NCBI GenBank assembly: GCA_963841205.1
Contig: CAWJCH010000017.1
Coordinates: 12,052-76,051, forward strand
Origin: CAWAWP01 sp963841205
GTDB lineage: Bacteria; Chloroflexota; Ktedonobacteria; Ktedonobacterales; JADMIN01
DNA length: 64,000 bases
Direction: 5' to 3'
Part shown: positions 8,490 to 17,172 of the stretch, one piece after another
Layout: every line of letters begins with the position of its first letter
Position numbering within the stretch: the first letter of the stretch is position 1
Position numbers and translations under genes: made by a program
The notes under the pieces: model-generated
Databases searched by the model: none
Told to the model about the DNA's origin: nothing
Seen by the model: only the letters and a program-made list of their open reading frames with translations

Positions 8490-9710
8490 CTAGCGTGGGC
8501 GAAGCTCAAAGCGCAGCTCGACGTTGCCGAGGCGCATACCGTCCCCCGCATGAAGCTCGACTTCCTGATGCGGTTCCAACTGCACGCCGTTGAGGCGCGT
8601 CCGGTTGAAGGCGTTCAGATCTTCTACGAAATATTGGTGTGCGCGGTGGGTGATGCGCGCATGGCGGCGCGACACCGTCTGCTGCGGATCGAGCGCGATC
8701 AGATCGACGTCCGGGAAGAAGCCGCGCTGAGGGTCGCTGCGCCCGACGATCAGATCCGGCGCGGCGAGGAGCAGCGGCGAGCCGTCCGGCGCCGCCAGCA
8801 CCGCGATGGTCTCTTCCTCGTACGGCTTCGTCGGCACCGCTCCGGCGTAGGATTGCGACACGGCTCGCGCGACATCGGGGGCCCGGCGCGGCGGCTGCGG
8901 CAGCGCGGCCATCGCCTCGACGAAGGCGTGCGGCGTCTGGAAGCGGCCGGCGGGATCCTTGGCGAGCGCGCGGACGAAGAAGTCGTCGTACTCGGTGGGC
9001 AGATCGGGGCGCAGCGAGCACGCCGATGGGATCGGCCCATTGATGTGCTGCATCACCACGTCCCAGGCGTGCTCGCCGTCGTAGGGCACCCGCGCTGTCA
9101 GCAGCTCGAAGAATACGCAGCCGAGTGAGTAGAGGTCGGCACGCACGTCGGCCTTGCGGCTGTTCTCCACCTGCTCGGGCGCGACGTAGAAGGGCGTGCC
9201 GACGAAGAAGCCCGTCACTGTGATGTCGCGCGACTCGTGGCTGCGCGCCAGCCCGAAGTCGGTCAGTTTCACCGTGTGATCGACGGTGAGCAGGAGATTC
9301 TGCGGCTTGATGTCGCGATGGACGACGCCTTTCTCCCAGGCAGCCGAGACGCCTGCCGCCGCCTGCTCTGCGGCGTCCACGGCGCGCTCGATCGGGAGCG
9401 CGCCATCGGTGAGCACAGCATGCTTGAGCGTGTGGCCGTCGACGTAATCCATCACGATGAAGAGGCAGCCTTTATCCTTGCCGAAATCGACCGGGCTCAC
9501 CACATGCGGGCCCGAGAGCCGCGAGAGCAGCTCGAACTCGCGCTCGAAGCGCTCGACCAACTCGCTCTCGGCGGCGGCCTGGCGGCTGAGCACCTTGACG
9601 GCGTAGAGGCGATTGGTCTCCATGTCGCGCCCAATATAGACGGTTGCCATGCTGCCGCTGCCGCGCTCGTCGATCAATTTGTAGCGGTTCTTCAGCACGT
9701 TTCCAAGCAT
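8490..9710 (-). CDS. Ser/Thr protein kinase fused to an FHA domain
   Basis: 406 aa from ATG 9710, chosen because AGAGGGAC lies just upstream and the kinase fold begins at residue 9; the frame is open further upstream but without homology. The kinase domain (~9-270) has GSGSMATV, Lys39 (AVKVL), HRDIKPQN (Asp133) and DFG (151-153). The C-terminal ~95 residues form an FHA domain (VGRSDPQ, SRRHARI, RTRLNG). A kinase carrying its own phosphopeptide reader can recruit its own phosphorylated form or substrates. First gene of the kinase-FHA-kinase operon, with an extended -10 promoter about 120 bases upstream. No transmembrane segment. Confidence 0.9.
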   Translation of the reverse strand: MLGNVLKNRYKLIDERGSGSMATVYIGRDMETNRLYAVKVLSRQAAAESELVERFEREFELLSRLSGPHVVSPVDFGKDKGCLFIVMDYVDGHTLKHAVLTDGALPIERAVDAAEQAAAGVSAAWEKGVVHRDIKPQNLLLTVDHTVKLTDFGLARSHESRDITVTGFFVGTPFYVAPEQVENSRKADVRADLYSLGCVFFELLTARVPYDGEHAWDVVMQHINGPIPSACSLRPDLPTEYDDFFVRALAKDPAGRFQTPHAFVEAMAALPQPPRRAPDVARAVSQSYAGAVPTKPYEEETIAVLAAPDGSPLLLAAPDLIVGRSDPQRGFFPDVDLIALDPQQTVSRRHARITHRAHQYFVEDLNAFNRTRLNGVQLEPHQEVELHAGDGMRLGNVELRFELRPR

Positions 9711-9831
9711 ACGTGTCCCTCTCGCCGCTGCCGCATGCCGGATGCCGCCAGAATTCGCGCCATCCTTCGCGCCATCGGGCCGCACGGAATGGCAGCGAGC
9801 GCGATCACAGGACGCCTCAGCTTGCCGCCCC

Positions 9832-9840
9832 ATTATAGCA
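9832..9840 (-). promoter_or_regulatory. extended -10 promoter of the kinase operon
   Basis: On the minus strand TGCTATAAT (9840-9832) is a perfect extended -10 (TGnTATAAT); no good -35 is present, which is normal for extended -10 promoters. It would give a 5' leader of about 115 bases before the start at 9710. Confidence 0.55.
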
Positions 9841-9983
9841 ATGCCGCGAAATACCCCGCAACGCCTTTCGCCCATCTGTCGGCAGGCGCGTGCGTTCCTT
9901 CCTCCACGCCATGATAGACCCCGCGCTGCCGTCTCGGAGCCCATGGCCGCGCGGAGCGCATGCCCGCGGCAACGAGGGTAATG

Positions 9984-10013
9984 TTGACTTTGTGCATCAC
10001 CATAGTTTACTTT
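9984..10013 (+). promoter_or_regulatory. promoter of the DUF4395-thioredoxin operon
   Basis: TTGACT (9984-9989) and TACTTT (10008-10013), spacer 18, in a local AT-rich patch about 80 bases before the ATG at 10094. An overlapping TTTACT at spacing 16 is an alternative -10. Confidence 0.5.
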
Positions 10014-10093
10014 ATTCTCTGAAGTGAGGCGGAGCGCGTTGTCGCCCGACACTTTGGCGTGCTCGTTCTCATCGTATCGGAGGCGAATGACCT

Positions 10094-10585
10094 ATGGCCC
10101 AGACAGCCGCTGCGTCCCCCTCGATCCCGCGCGTGGACTCGCGCCTGCTGAAGTTCTCGCAGGGCGGCACGGTGCTGCTCTCGGCGCTAGCCTTCATCCT
10201 CCAACAGCCGATCCTCGTCGCCGTCGCCGCCGCGATCTTGCTGATCAGCGCCGCCGTCCCGGCGATCGGGCCATTCCGCTTGATCTATCGCGGCATCCTG
10301 GTGCCGCTGCACCTCCTCAAGCCGCGCGTCGTGGAGGATGACCCCGCGCCGCACCGCTTCGCGCAGGCTATCGGCGCGACGTTCCTTACCGCCTCCGCGC
10401 TGGTGCTCTTTCTGACCACCGCGGCGACCGCCGGCTGGGTGCTCGACCTGATCGTCTTCGTCCTTTCGACGCTGAACTTCACGGTTGGTTTCTGCGCGGG
10501 CTGCTTCGTCTACTACCATCTTGGCCGCCTCGGCCTGATGCCGCGCGTGCGCTACGCTGGCGGCTTCCACTGGCGCGGCGTCTAA
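10094..10585 (+). CDS. DUF4395 integral membrane protein
   Basis: 163 aa with four predicted membrane helices (approximately 26-40, 42-58, 95-112 and 116-138). The opening IPRVDSRLLKFSQGGTVLL and the mid-protein CAGCF pair of cysteines in the last helix match DUF4395 proteins. These are commonly encoded next to thioredoxin-like proteins, as here (27 bases upstream of one), which suggests a role in membrane thiol exchange or sulfur transfer, though the family's function is unproven. The downstream metY gene adds to the sulfur theme. Confidence 0.85.
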   Translation: MAQTAAASPSIPRVDSRLLKFSQGGTVLLSALAFILQQPILVAVAAAILLISAAVPAIGPFRLIYRGILVPLHLLKPRVVEDDPAPHRFAQAIGATFLTASALVLFLTTAATAGWVLDLIVFVLSTLNFTVGFCAGCFVYYHLGRLGLMPRVRYAGGFHWRGV

Positions 10586-10612
10586 GCGTTCCCGCGCGGA
10601 AGGATCGGCCCG

Positions 10613-11080
10613 ATGACCCCATCAGACACCCTTATTCGCCTCGGCGGCATCGCGCTGCTTGGGCTGCTCACCTACGTCGTGGTGCTCATCGCGCGGCGTC
10701 TGATCGCCTGGCGCGGCCAGCGCGTCCTCGCCTTGGAGCCGCTGACGAGCGGCGCGTTCGGCGCGACGCGCGGTGGCCCGCGCGTCCGCATCCTCGCCTT
10801 CGGTAGCGAGGACTGCGTACAATGTCACCGGCTGCAGAATCCCGTCCTGCAGCGCATTCTCGCCGAGCACCAAGGCACCGTCAGCGTGATCGACGTTCAT
10901 GCGCCGACCTCGCCGGAGCTGACGCAGCGCTACAGCGTGCTGACGCTGCCGACGACCGTCGTGCTGGACGAGACGGGCCGCGCCCGCGCCATTAACTATG
11001 GCTTCGCCAACAGCGCGAAGCTCTCGAAGCAGATCGATGAAGTGCTGGCCTCCGCAGCGCCCGCGAGCGTACCCGCCTAG
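10613..11080 (+). CDS. membrane-anchored thioredoxin-like protein
   Basis: 155 aa. One N-terminal transmembrane helix (~9-28), then a thioredoxin fold with an active site of the CxxC type, CVQC (Cys68, Cys71), after the typical strand VRILAFGSEDC, and the conserved cis-Pro region LPTTVVLD. The active site sequence (CVQC rather than CGPC) points to a specialised reductase or isomerase rather than general thioredoxin. ATG 10613 is preceded by AAGGATCGG. Forms an operon with the DUF4395 gene upstream and probably with metY, which starts 47 bases downstream. Confidence 0.85.
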   Translation: MTPSDTLIRLGGIALLGLLTYVVVLIARRLIAWRGQRVLALEPLTSGAFGATRGGPRVRILAFGSEDCVQCHRLQNPVLQRILAEHQGTVSVIDVHAPTSPELTQRYSVLTLPTTVVLDETGRARAINYGFANSAKLSKQIDEVLASAAPASVPA

Positions 11081-11127
11081 CGGTGGGGCTCGCGCTCGCG
11101 TGTGAGCGACCGCAGGAGGAATACGCC

Positions 11128-12585
11128 GTGAGCGCTGATGAGGCATCCAACTCGCATAGCCCGACCACCGGACCTTCGCCGGAGGGCGAGGAAGCGGCGC
11201 ACGCCTTCGGCTTCGAGACGCGCGCCGTCCACGCCGGGCATCGGCCCGATCCCTACACTGGGGCCAGCGCCGTGCCGATCTATCAGACCTCGGCCTTCGT
11301 CTTCGAGGACACCGACTCCGCCGCGGCGTACTTCAACCTGCAAGAGTACGGCAACATCTACACGCGCATCATGAACCCGACCGTCGCCGTCTTCGAGGAG
11401 CGCATCGCTAATCTAGAGGGCGGCGCGGGCGCGGTGGCCTTCGGCAGCGGCCTCGGCGCGCAGGCGGGCGTCATCTTCACAGCGCTACAGCCCGGCGATC
11501 ACGTCGTCGCCGCGCGGGCGATCTACGGCGGCACCATCTCGCAGTTCAAGAACACGCTCTCCAAGCTCTCGGTGGAGTTCAGCTTCATCGACGGCGACGA
11601 TCCCGCCGCGTGGCAAAGCGCGATCACGCCGAAGACCAAACTCTTCTTCGCCGAGACGATCGGCAACCCCGGCGGCAACATCCTCGACATCCGCACGGTG
11701 GCGGACATCGCCCACGCCCACGGCGTCGCGCTTGTGGTGGACAACACCTTCGCCACGCCGTATCTCTGCCGTCCGATCGAGTGGGGCGCGGACATCGTGG
11801 TGCATTCGGCGACGAAGTACATCGACGGCCACGGGACGAGCATCGGCGGCGTGGCGGTGGACTCCGGCGCGTTCGACTGGTCCAACGGGCGCTTCCCTTC
11901 GGTGGCGGAGCCATCGCCGGCCTATCACGGCTTGAAGTTCCACGAGACCTTCGGCACGTACGGCTTCCTGATGAAACTGCGCGCGGAGGTGCTGCGCGAT
12001 CTGGGTGCACCGCTCAGCCCGTTCAACGCCTTCCTCTATACGCTCGGCCTGGAGACCCTGCCCCTGCGCATGGAGCGCCACGTGGCGAACGCGCAGGGCG
12101 TCGCGCGCTTTTTGGAGGCGCACCCGCAGGTGGAGCGCGTGCGCTACGCGGGGCTGGAGAGCAGCCCGTACTATCTGGTGGCGCAACGGTATCTGCCGCG
12201 CGGGGCGGGCGCTGTCTTCGCCTTCGATCTGCGCGGCGGGCGCGTGGCCGGGCAGCGCTTCATCGAGGGCTTGCAGATCTGGCGGCATCTCGCCAACGTG
12301 GGCGACACCAAGAGCCTGGTGATCCATCCCGCCAGCTCGACGCACCGCCAGCTCAGCGACGAAGACCTCGCCGCGACGGGCGTCGGCCTCGGCACGATCC
12401 GCCTCTCCGTTGGGTTGGAGACGCTCGACGATCTGCTCTGGGATCTGGAGCACGGACTCCGCGCGGCGCAATTGGCGGTTTCCTCTTCCCCCGCGGGCCC
12501 CCAGCGGGGAACCCTGCTCCCCGCCGCGGCGGGGAGGGAGCCAGGCGCGGTCGCGACTCACGAGACGCCGGAGGCACACGCATGA
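11128..12585 (+). CDS. metY: O-acetylhomoserine aminocarboxypropyltransferase (homocysteine synthase)
   Basis: 485 aa from GTG 11128, selected for the AGGAGGAATACGCC upstream. A Cys/Met-metabolism PLP enzyme of fold type I: FGFETRAVHAG start, YTRIMNPTVAVFEERIANLE, then VVDNTFATPYLCRP and the PLP-lysine motif HSATKYIDGHG. The long insertion DWSNGRFPSVAEPSPAYHGL is characteristic of the MetY/Cys-type O-acetylhomoserine sulfhydrylases, as against MetB or MetC. Makes homocysteine from O-acetylhomoserine and sulfide. The C-terminal ~30 residues after GLRAAQ are a low-complexity extension. The stop codon overlaps the next gene's start (ATGA). Confidence 0.92.
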   Translation: MSADEASNSHSPTTGPSPEGEEAAHAFGFETRAVHAGHRPDPYTGASAVPIYQTSAFVFEDTDSAAAYFNLQEYGNIYTRIMNPTVAVFEERIANLEGGAGAVAFGSGLGAQAGVIFTALQPGDHVVAARAIYGGTISQFKNTLSKLSVEFSFIDGDDPAAWQSAITPKTKLFFAETIGNPGGNILDIRTVADIAHAHGVALVVDNTFATPYLCRPIEWGADIVVHSATKYIDGHGTSIGGVAVDSGAFDWSNGRFPSVAEPSPAYHGLKFHETFGTYGFLMKLRAEVLRDLGAPLSPFNAFLYTLGLETLPLRMERHVANAQGVARFLEAHPQVERVRYAGLESSPYYLVAQRYLPRGAGAVFAFDLRGGRVAGQRFIEGLQIWRHLANVGDTKSLVIHPASSTHRQLSDEDLAATGVGLGTIRLSVGLETLDDLLWDLEHGLRAAQLAVSSSPAGPQRGTLLPAAAGREPGAVATHETPEAHA

Positions 12586-13100
12586 CCACCGACACCGCCC
12601 AGACGCATGACTCCGAGGCGCCCGATTGGTCGCGCTATCAGGATGAGGCCGTGATCCGGCGCATCCTCGACACTGCGCGGACCGTCGCCGTCGTCGGACT
12701 CTCGCCGAATCCGCTGCGACCCAGCTACTTCGTCGCGTTCTACCTGCAGCGCCACGGCTACCGCATCGTTCCGGTGAACCCGAAGGAGACGGAGATCTTG
12801 GGCGAGACCTGCTACCCCTCGCTTTCCGCGATCCCCTTCGCGGTGGACGTGGTGGACGTCTTCCGCGCGCCGGAGGCCGTGCCGCCCATCGCCGAGGAGG
12901 CGGTGCGGATAGGCGCGAAGGCGCTCTGGCTGCAGTTCGACGTGATCAGCCCGGAGGGCGCTGCCATCGCCGAACGCGGCGGGCTCGACGTGGTGATGGA
13001 TCGCTGCCTCAAGGTCGAGCACGCGCGACACCTGGGCCGCATGCACTGGTTCGGCCTCAGCACCGGCGTGATCACCTCGCGCCGCACGCCGACGGAGTGA
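12582..13100 (+). CDS. CoA-binding domain protein (YccU/COG1832 type)
   Basis: 172 aa. ATG 12582 overlaps the metY stop by four bases and has CGGAGG upstream, so it is translationally coupled. A CoA-binding Rossmann domain: the glycine loop VAVVGLSPNPLRPSY, then YRIVPVNPKETEILGE, VDVVDVFRAPE and MDRCLKVEHARHL. Small stand-alone CoA-binding proteins of this type are widespread; the exact role is unknown. They often accompany sulfhydrylase genes, which fits this position. Confidence 0.88.
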   Translation: MTTDTAQTHDSEAPDWSRYQDEAVIRRILDTARTVAVVGLSPNPLRPSYFVAFYLQRHGYRIVPVNPKETEILGETCYPSLSAIPFAVDVVDVFRAPEAVPPIAEEAVRIGAKALWLQFDVISPEGAAIAERGGLDVVMDRCLKVEHARHLGRMHWFGLSTGVITSRRTPTE

Positions 13101-13210
13101 ATCTCTCCGCCTCACCGGAGTGTTATGCTAGGTGGATGGGTCGCACTCCGGCCCATGCCGCAGTCCGAGCGGCGATCTGACCTTTCATTGACACTGGTGG
13201 CACGTCCTTT

Positions 13211-14164
13211 ATGGCCGACGTTCAGGATCTTCAGCGCGTAGCCGTCTCTCCCGCGACGCCTGTTCCCGCGGGGAGGTTGCCGCCCGTGGTGCTTGTGCTG
13301 CTCTCTATCGGCTCGACGCAGATCGGCGCGGCCATCGCGCGGCAGCTCTTCGGCGTGGCGGGCCCCGGCGGGACGGTGCTGCTGCGCATCGGCTTCGCCG
13401 CGATCATCCTCGTCGCCACGCAGGGCGGCTTGGGCCTGCTGCGCCGCCTCACGTGGGCGAACGCGTTGACCGTGTTGCTCTTCGGCCTCACGCTGGCCTG
13501 CATGAATTTCAGCTTCTACTCCTCGATCGATCGCGTCCCGCTCGGCGTCGCCGTGACGATAGAGTTTGCCGGGCCGCTGACCGTTGCCGTGATTGGGTCG
13601 CGACGCGCGCTCGACTTCGTCTGGGTCGGGCTGGCGGCGGGCGGCATCCTGCTCTTCGCTCCGTGGACCGGCGCTCAGCTAGACCCCTTCGGCATCGCAC
13701 TGGCGCTGCTGGCGGGTGTGTTGTGGGGCTGCTACATCTTTCTCAGCGCGCGGGTCGGGCGGCTCTTCCCCGGACGGAGCGGGCTGGCGCTAGCGATGTG
13801 CGTCGCGGCGCTGGCGATGTTGCCGGTCGGCGTCGTCAGCGCAGGCGCGGCGCTGCTCAATCCCGTCGTGCTGCTGGCGGGCTGCGGCGTCGCCCTACTC
13901 TCATCCGCGCTGCCGTATTCGGTGGAGATTGAGGCGCTGCGCCGGCTGCCAACCCATGTCTTCGGTATCCTGATGAGCTTGGAGCCCGCCGTCGCCGCGC
14001 TCTCCGGCTTCCTCATCCTGCGTCAGTTGGTTGATCTGCGCGAGCTGGTGGGCATCGCCCTCGTCACCTGTGCCTCGGTCGGCGTCACCGCCGCCAAGAC
14101 GCCCCGTTCGCCGGGCAAAGAAGTTGATCAGACGGTGGCGAGCATTGACGCCGAGGCCGGCTAG
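13211..14164 (+). CDS. rhtA: RhtA-like threonine/homoserine exporter, EamA family
   Basis: 317 aa with ten predicted membrane helices in two EamA/DMT repeats. Diagnostic segments are STQIGAAIARQLFGVAGPGG, MNFSFYSSIDRVPLGVAVTI and LPYSVEIEALRRLPTHVFGI, which match RhtA rather than generic EamA proteins. It should export homoserine or threonine, consistent with a position just after the homocysteine-synthesis genes. No convincing ribosome binding site precedes the ATG at 13211. Confidence 0.85.
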   Translation: MADVQDLQRVAVSPATPVPAGRLPPVVLVLLSIGSTQIGAAIARQLFGVAGPGGTVLLRIGFAAIILVATQGGLGLLRRLTWANALTVLLFGLTLACMNFSFYSSIDRVPLGVAVTIEFAGPLTVAVIGSRRALDFVWVGLAAGGILLFAPWTGAQLDPFGIALALLAGVLWGCYIFLSARVGRLFPGRSGLALAMCVAALAMLPVGVVSAGAALLNPVVLLAGCGVALLSSALPYSVEIEALRRLPTHVFGILMSLEPAVAALSGFLILRQLVDLRELVGIALVTCASVGVTAAKTPRSPGKEVDQTVASIDAEAG

Positions 14165-14269
14165 AAGTTCTGCTCCACGCCTCGCCAGCCAATGGGACCT
14201 CCTTCGGGCCTGTCCGCACGCTGGAACGTTGCTGCCACGACTCCGCCGACCCCGTGTGCAGCGCTGAGA

Positions 14270-15427
14270 TTACAAGCTGACCATGACGCCGTCGGCCAGG
14301 TGCAACCCCGTCGCGGGATACGAGAAGGTGTCGACGTCGTGCGTGACAGTGTCGTCGGCCTCGCTGACCGTGGTCAGCGATCCGGTGATGTTCTGCGCGT
14401 CCACCGAAAGTGTGAGATAGCCGTGATCTTTGTGGTTGCTGGCGATCAGGTGCGCGCCGGTCGTGTCATCCGTGGTGCCGTCTTCGGCGTGCATGCCGTG
14501 CAGGTGAAAGTAACCGCCGTTGCCTGCCACGATGAAGGGCGTCGGGCCGCCATCGACGAGTGATCGTTCGATGCGTTGGAAGTTGTGTACATGTCCCGTC
14601 AAGACGATATTCGGGACGCGTCGCGAATCGTTGATGGCGTGCTGGAGCGCGTCGGCCATGCGCGGACTGCCACTGTGATGGTCGTCGAACGAGTAGATCG
14701 GGTGGTGAAGGGCGACGATCAGCGCCTTGTCTGCGGGCGCGGTCGCCAGCTCATTCGTCAGCCACTGCTACTGGACGGAGTCGATCGAACCGTGCTCCGG
14801 CACATTGGTGTACATGCCAACGATCGTCGCGAAAGGGCAGAGCAGCGTGTAATAGACATTCGGCAGGGAGAGCGTCACACGAGGAGCATCCTGCGACGTG
14901 CGGTCGACGTGCGGGGTCGCCGTCATGAAGTAGGCCACCCAGCCGTCGAGTGATGGTTGGGTATCGTCGACGGGATCGCCATCGTGATTGCCGGGAATCG
15001 AGAAGATCGGCGCGTTGTAATTGTCGTATGGGTCGTAGAACTGTGGGTAATACTTGGAGATCTCGCCGTTGTAGTAGACCACGTCGCCGAGATGATAGAA
15101 GAAGCGGGGCCGCTTTATTTCGGGCGTCTCGGCGGGGTCGAGATCGCCTTTCATCGCCGCCGCCACGTTGCGCTGATATTGCGCCTGGTTGATGCCGCCC
15201 GTGTCGCCGACCGTGTGGAAGACGATTCGTCCTTGCTGCTGCGCGATCTCGCCGATGCCGGGGATGGCGGTCTCGAGGGCGAAGTGATAGGGTGGATCGC
15301 CGAGCGGCGCCGGCAGCGGTTGGAATCGCTGGCTGCGATGGGTCAGTGGGGAGAGTGGGTGGACTCCTGGGTGTGCCTGCGAGCGATTGGCTGGAGGCCG
15401 TTCGCGCGCGGATCCTTGGATCGTCAT
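14270..15427 (-). pseudogene. metallophosphoesterase interrupted by an in-frame amber codon
   Basis: One frame encodes a calcineurin-like phosphoesterase in two open pieces separated by a single TAG at 14765-14767. Metal-binding motifs are present on both sides: HLGDVVYYNGE, IPGNHDG before the stop; ALHHPIYSFDDHH and LTGHVHNFQR after it. The reading resumes directly after the stop with QWLTNELATAP, so one base change (probably CAG to TAG) explains it. The start is ATG 15427 with GAGGGAGC upstream. The N-terminal ~45 residues are poorly conserved in character and no signal peptide is evident. Either a recent pseudogene or a sequencing error. Confidence 0.8.
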
Positions 15428-15588
15428 CGCGTTGCTCCCTCAAGCAGAAGTAGGATGACACTCCTGCCGAGGGATGACGTTACCATACAATCAAAGGGTG
15501 TTCAATGCATGCAGCCGTTCTTTAACAACACCTTTACACGCGTGATGCTCACTTCCCCATGGGCGAGAGACTGCGCAGCCTCCTTGGG

Positions 15589-15903
15589 CTAGGCCTCGCT
15601 CAGCCGCAGCAAGATCGCCCGGCGCCCGCCGGGGGCCACCGAGGGAACGGTGCCCACCTCGCGGACGTGCCCCTCGCGCAGCAGATCGCCTATGATCGTG
15701 CCGACCGTCGTGCGCGAGAGCCCGATCCGTCGGGCGAGGGCCACCCGCGAGAGCGGCCCGTAGCGCTCCAGCGCCGTCAGGATGCAGGCACGGTTCGCTG
15801 CGCGCATGTCGGCGAGGTGGATACCCCGGTTCGGCGTGGTCGATGGAGCGGGCGAAAGAATTGGCCCCGTACGGCGCGGAGCGTCCGAGCGTCCGGCGTG
15901 CAT
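15589..15903 (-). CDS. HTH-only protein resembling the N-terminus of ROK repressors
   Basis: 104 aa from ATG 15903, which has GGGGGAGG directly upstream; longer readings lack a ribosome binding site and overlap ugpC. Residues ~35-100 are a winged helix of the ROK/NagC type (MRAANRACILTALERYGPLS, RVALARRIGLSRTTVGTIIG). The sugar-kinase half that normally follows (~300 residues) is absent; the protein simply ends after GGRRAILLRLSEA. It is 13 bases downstream of the sugar ABC ATPase gene at the end of the beta-glucoside cluster. Could be a truncated repressor or a small DNA-binding regulator in its own right. Confidence 0.75.
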   Translation of the reverse strand: MHAGRSDAPRRTGPILSPAPSTTPNRGIHLADMRAANRACILTALERYGPLSRVALARRIGLSRTTVGTIIGDLLREGHVREVGTVPSVAPGGRRAILLRLSEA

Positions 15904-15916
15904 GGCCTCCCCCTGG

Positions 15917-17116
15917 TCAGTTGAAGCGATCGGTGGTCGCGGGATCGAAGACGTGGACGTGATCGTTATCAATCGCGAGCGCCACGCGATCTCCCGGATT
16001 AACATGCGTGTCGGCGTCGATGCGGATCACCACGCTCGGCCCTGGCGCGACCGTGGCGCCGCTGGCCGCCTGCGGGGCGAGCTCCTGCGCCTTGGCGGCG
16101 GACTCCGGCAGGAATGCTCCCGGCGCCTTGACGTAGACGAGCTGCTCGTTGCCGAGATGCTCCACGACATCGGCTGTCGCAGGTAGCGTGCCAGGGGCAT
16201 CCGCGGCGGCCAGGTGCAGGTGCTCGGGGCGGATGCCGACGATCACGGGGCGTCCATCGCCAGCCTGCGCCTGCGCGCTGAGCTGCTGCGCCAGCGCCGC
16301 CCCCAGCGGGAATGCGCGCGGCGCAGAGCCGTTCGCCGCGGGAAAGATCACCGACACGCCCTGCGCATCCTTCACGAGGCGGGCGGAGAAGAAGTTCATG
16401 GCGGGGCTGCCGATGAAGCCGGCGACGAAGAGGTTGGCCGGCGCGTCGTAGAGCTGCTGCGGCGCGCCGAGCTGCTGGATCACCCCGGCGTTGAGCACGG
16501 CGATGCGGTCGCCCATCGTCATCGCCTCGACCTGGTCGTGGGTCACGTAGACGAAGGTGGTGCGCGTCTGCTGGTGCAGGCGGGCGATCTCGGTGCGCGT
16601 CTGCACGCGCAGCTTGGCGTCGAGGTTGGACAAGGGCTCGTCGAGCAGGAAGACCAGCGGCTCGCGCACCAGCGCCCGCCCCAGCGCCACCCGTTGGCGC
16701 TGCCCCCCCGAGAGCGCCCGCGGCTTGCGCTCGAGGTAGTCGCCCAGCCCCAACGTCTCGGCGGCCCGGCTGACCCGCGCGTTGACCTCGGCGGCGCTCC
16801 GGTGGCGCAGCTTCAGCGAGAAGGCCAGGTTGTCGCGGACGGACATGTGGGGGTAGAGGGCGTAGTTCTGGAAGACCATGGCGATGTCGCGGTCCTTGGG
16901 GGCCACGTCGTTGACGCGGCGGTCGCCGATGTAGAGGTCGCCCTCGGTGATCGCCTCCAGGCCGGCGATCATGCGCAGCGCCGTCGATTTGCCGCAGCCC
17001 GACGGCCCCACCAGCACCAGGAACTCGTGGTCCTCCACCGTCAGGTTGAGGTCCTTGATTACGGGCGGCTGCTGCCCGTAGCGCTTCGTCACATGCTCGA
17101 ACCGCACGTCTGCCAT
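15917..17116 (-). CDS. ugpC: sugar ABC transporter ATPase (UgpC/MsmK/MalK type)
   Basis: 399 aa from ATG 17116 (AAGGGA upstream). ABC domain with Walker A GPSGCGKST (37-45), Q-loop VFQNYALYPH, signature LSGGQRQRVALGRALV, Walker B VFLLDEPLSNLD and the switch His in VYVTHDQVEAMTMGDR. The C-terminal ~150 residues are the TOBE/regulatory domain (IVGIRPEHL). Such ATPases power one or several sugar importers. It lies 56 bases downstream of the GH1 gene, so this operon carries its own ATPase. Confidence 0.93.
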   Translation of the reverse strand: MADVRFEHVTKRYGQQPPVIKDLNLTVEDHEFLVLVGPSGCGKSTALRMIAGLEAITEGDLYIGDRRVNDVAPKDRDIAMVFQNYALYPHMSVRDNLAFSLKLRHRSAAEVNARVSRAAETLGLGDYLERKPRALSGGQRQRVALGRALVREPLVFLLDEPLSNLDAKLRVQTRTEIARLHQQTRTTFVYVTHDQVEAMTMGDRIAVLNAGVIQQLGAPQQLYDAPANLFVAGFIGSPAMNFFSARLVKDAQGVSVIFPAANGSAPRAFPLGAALAQQLSAQAQAGDGRPVIVGIRPEHLHLAAADAPGTLPATADVVEHLGNEQLVYVKAPGAFLPESAAKAQELAPQAASGATVAPGPSVVIRIDADTHVNPGDRVALAIDNDHVHVFDPATTDRFN

Positions 17117-17172
17117 TGCACATGGTCCCTTCGGTGGGAGGGCGTCACCTTTGGCCGCGCCTCGAAGACAGC

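Larger units (their letters stand above)
9711..10093. other. divergent intergenic region
   Basis: About 380 bases between the divergent kinase operon (minus) and the DUF4395/thioredoxin operon (plus). It contains one promoter for each direction (9832-9840 minus, 9984-10013 plus). Short frames inside have no ribosome binding sites. Nothing else is recognised. Confidence 0.5.

Noticed and set aside
7083..9128. Plus-strand frame of 681 codons.
   Set aside because: Antisense to the FHA and kinase genes, which have clear conserved domains; the plus reading is Arg/Ala-rich without motifs.
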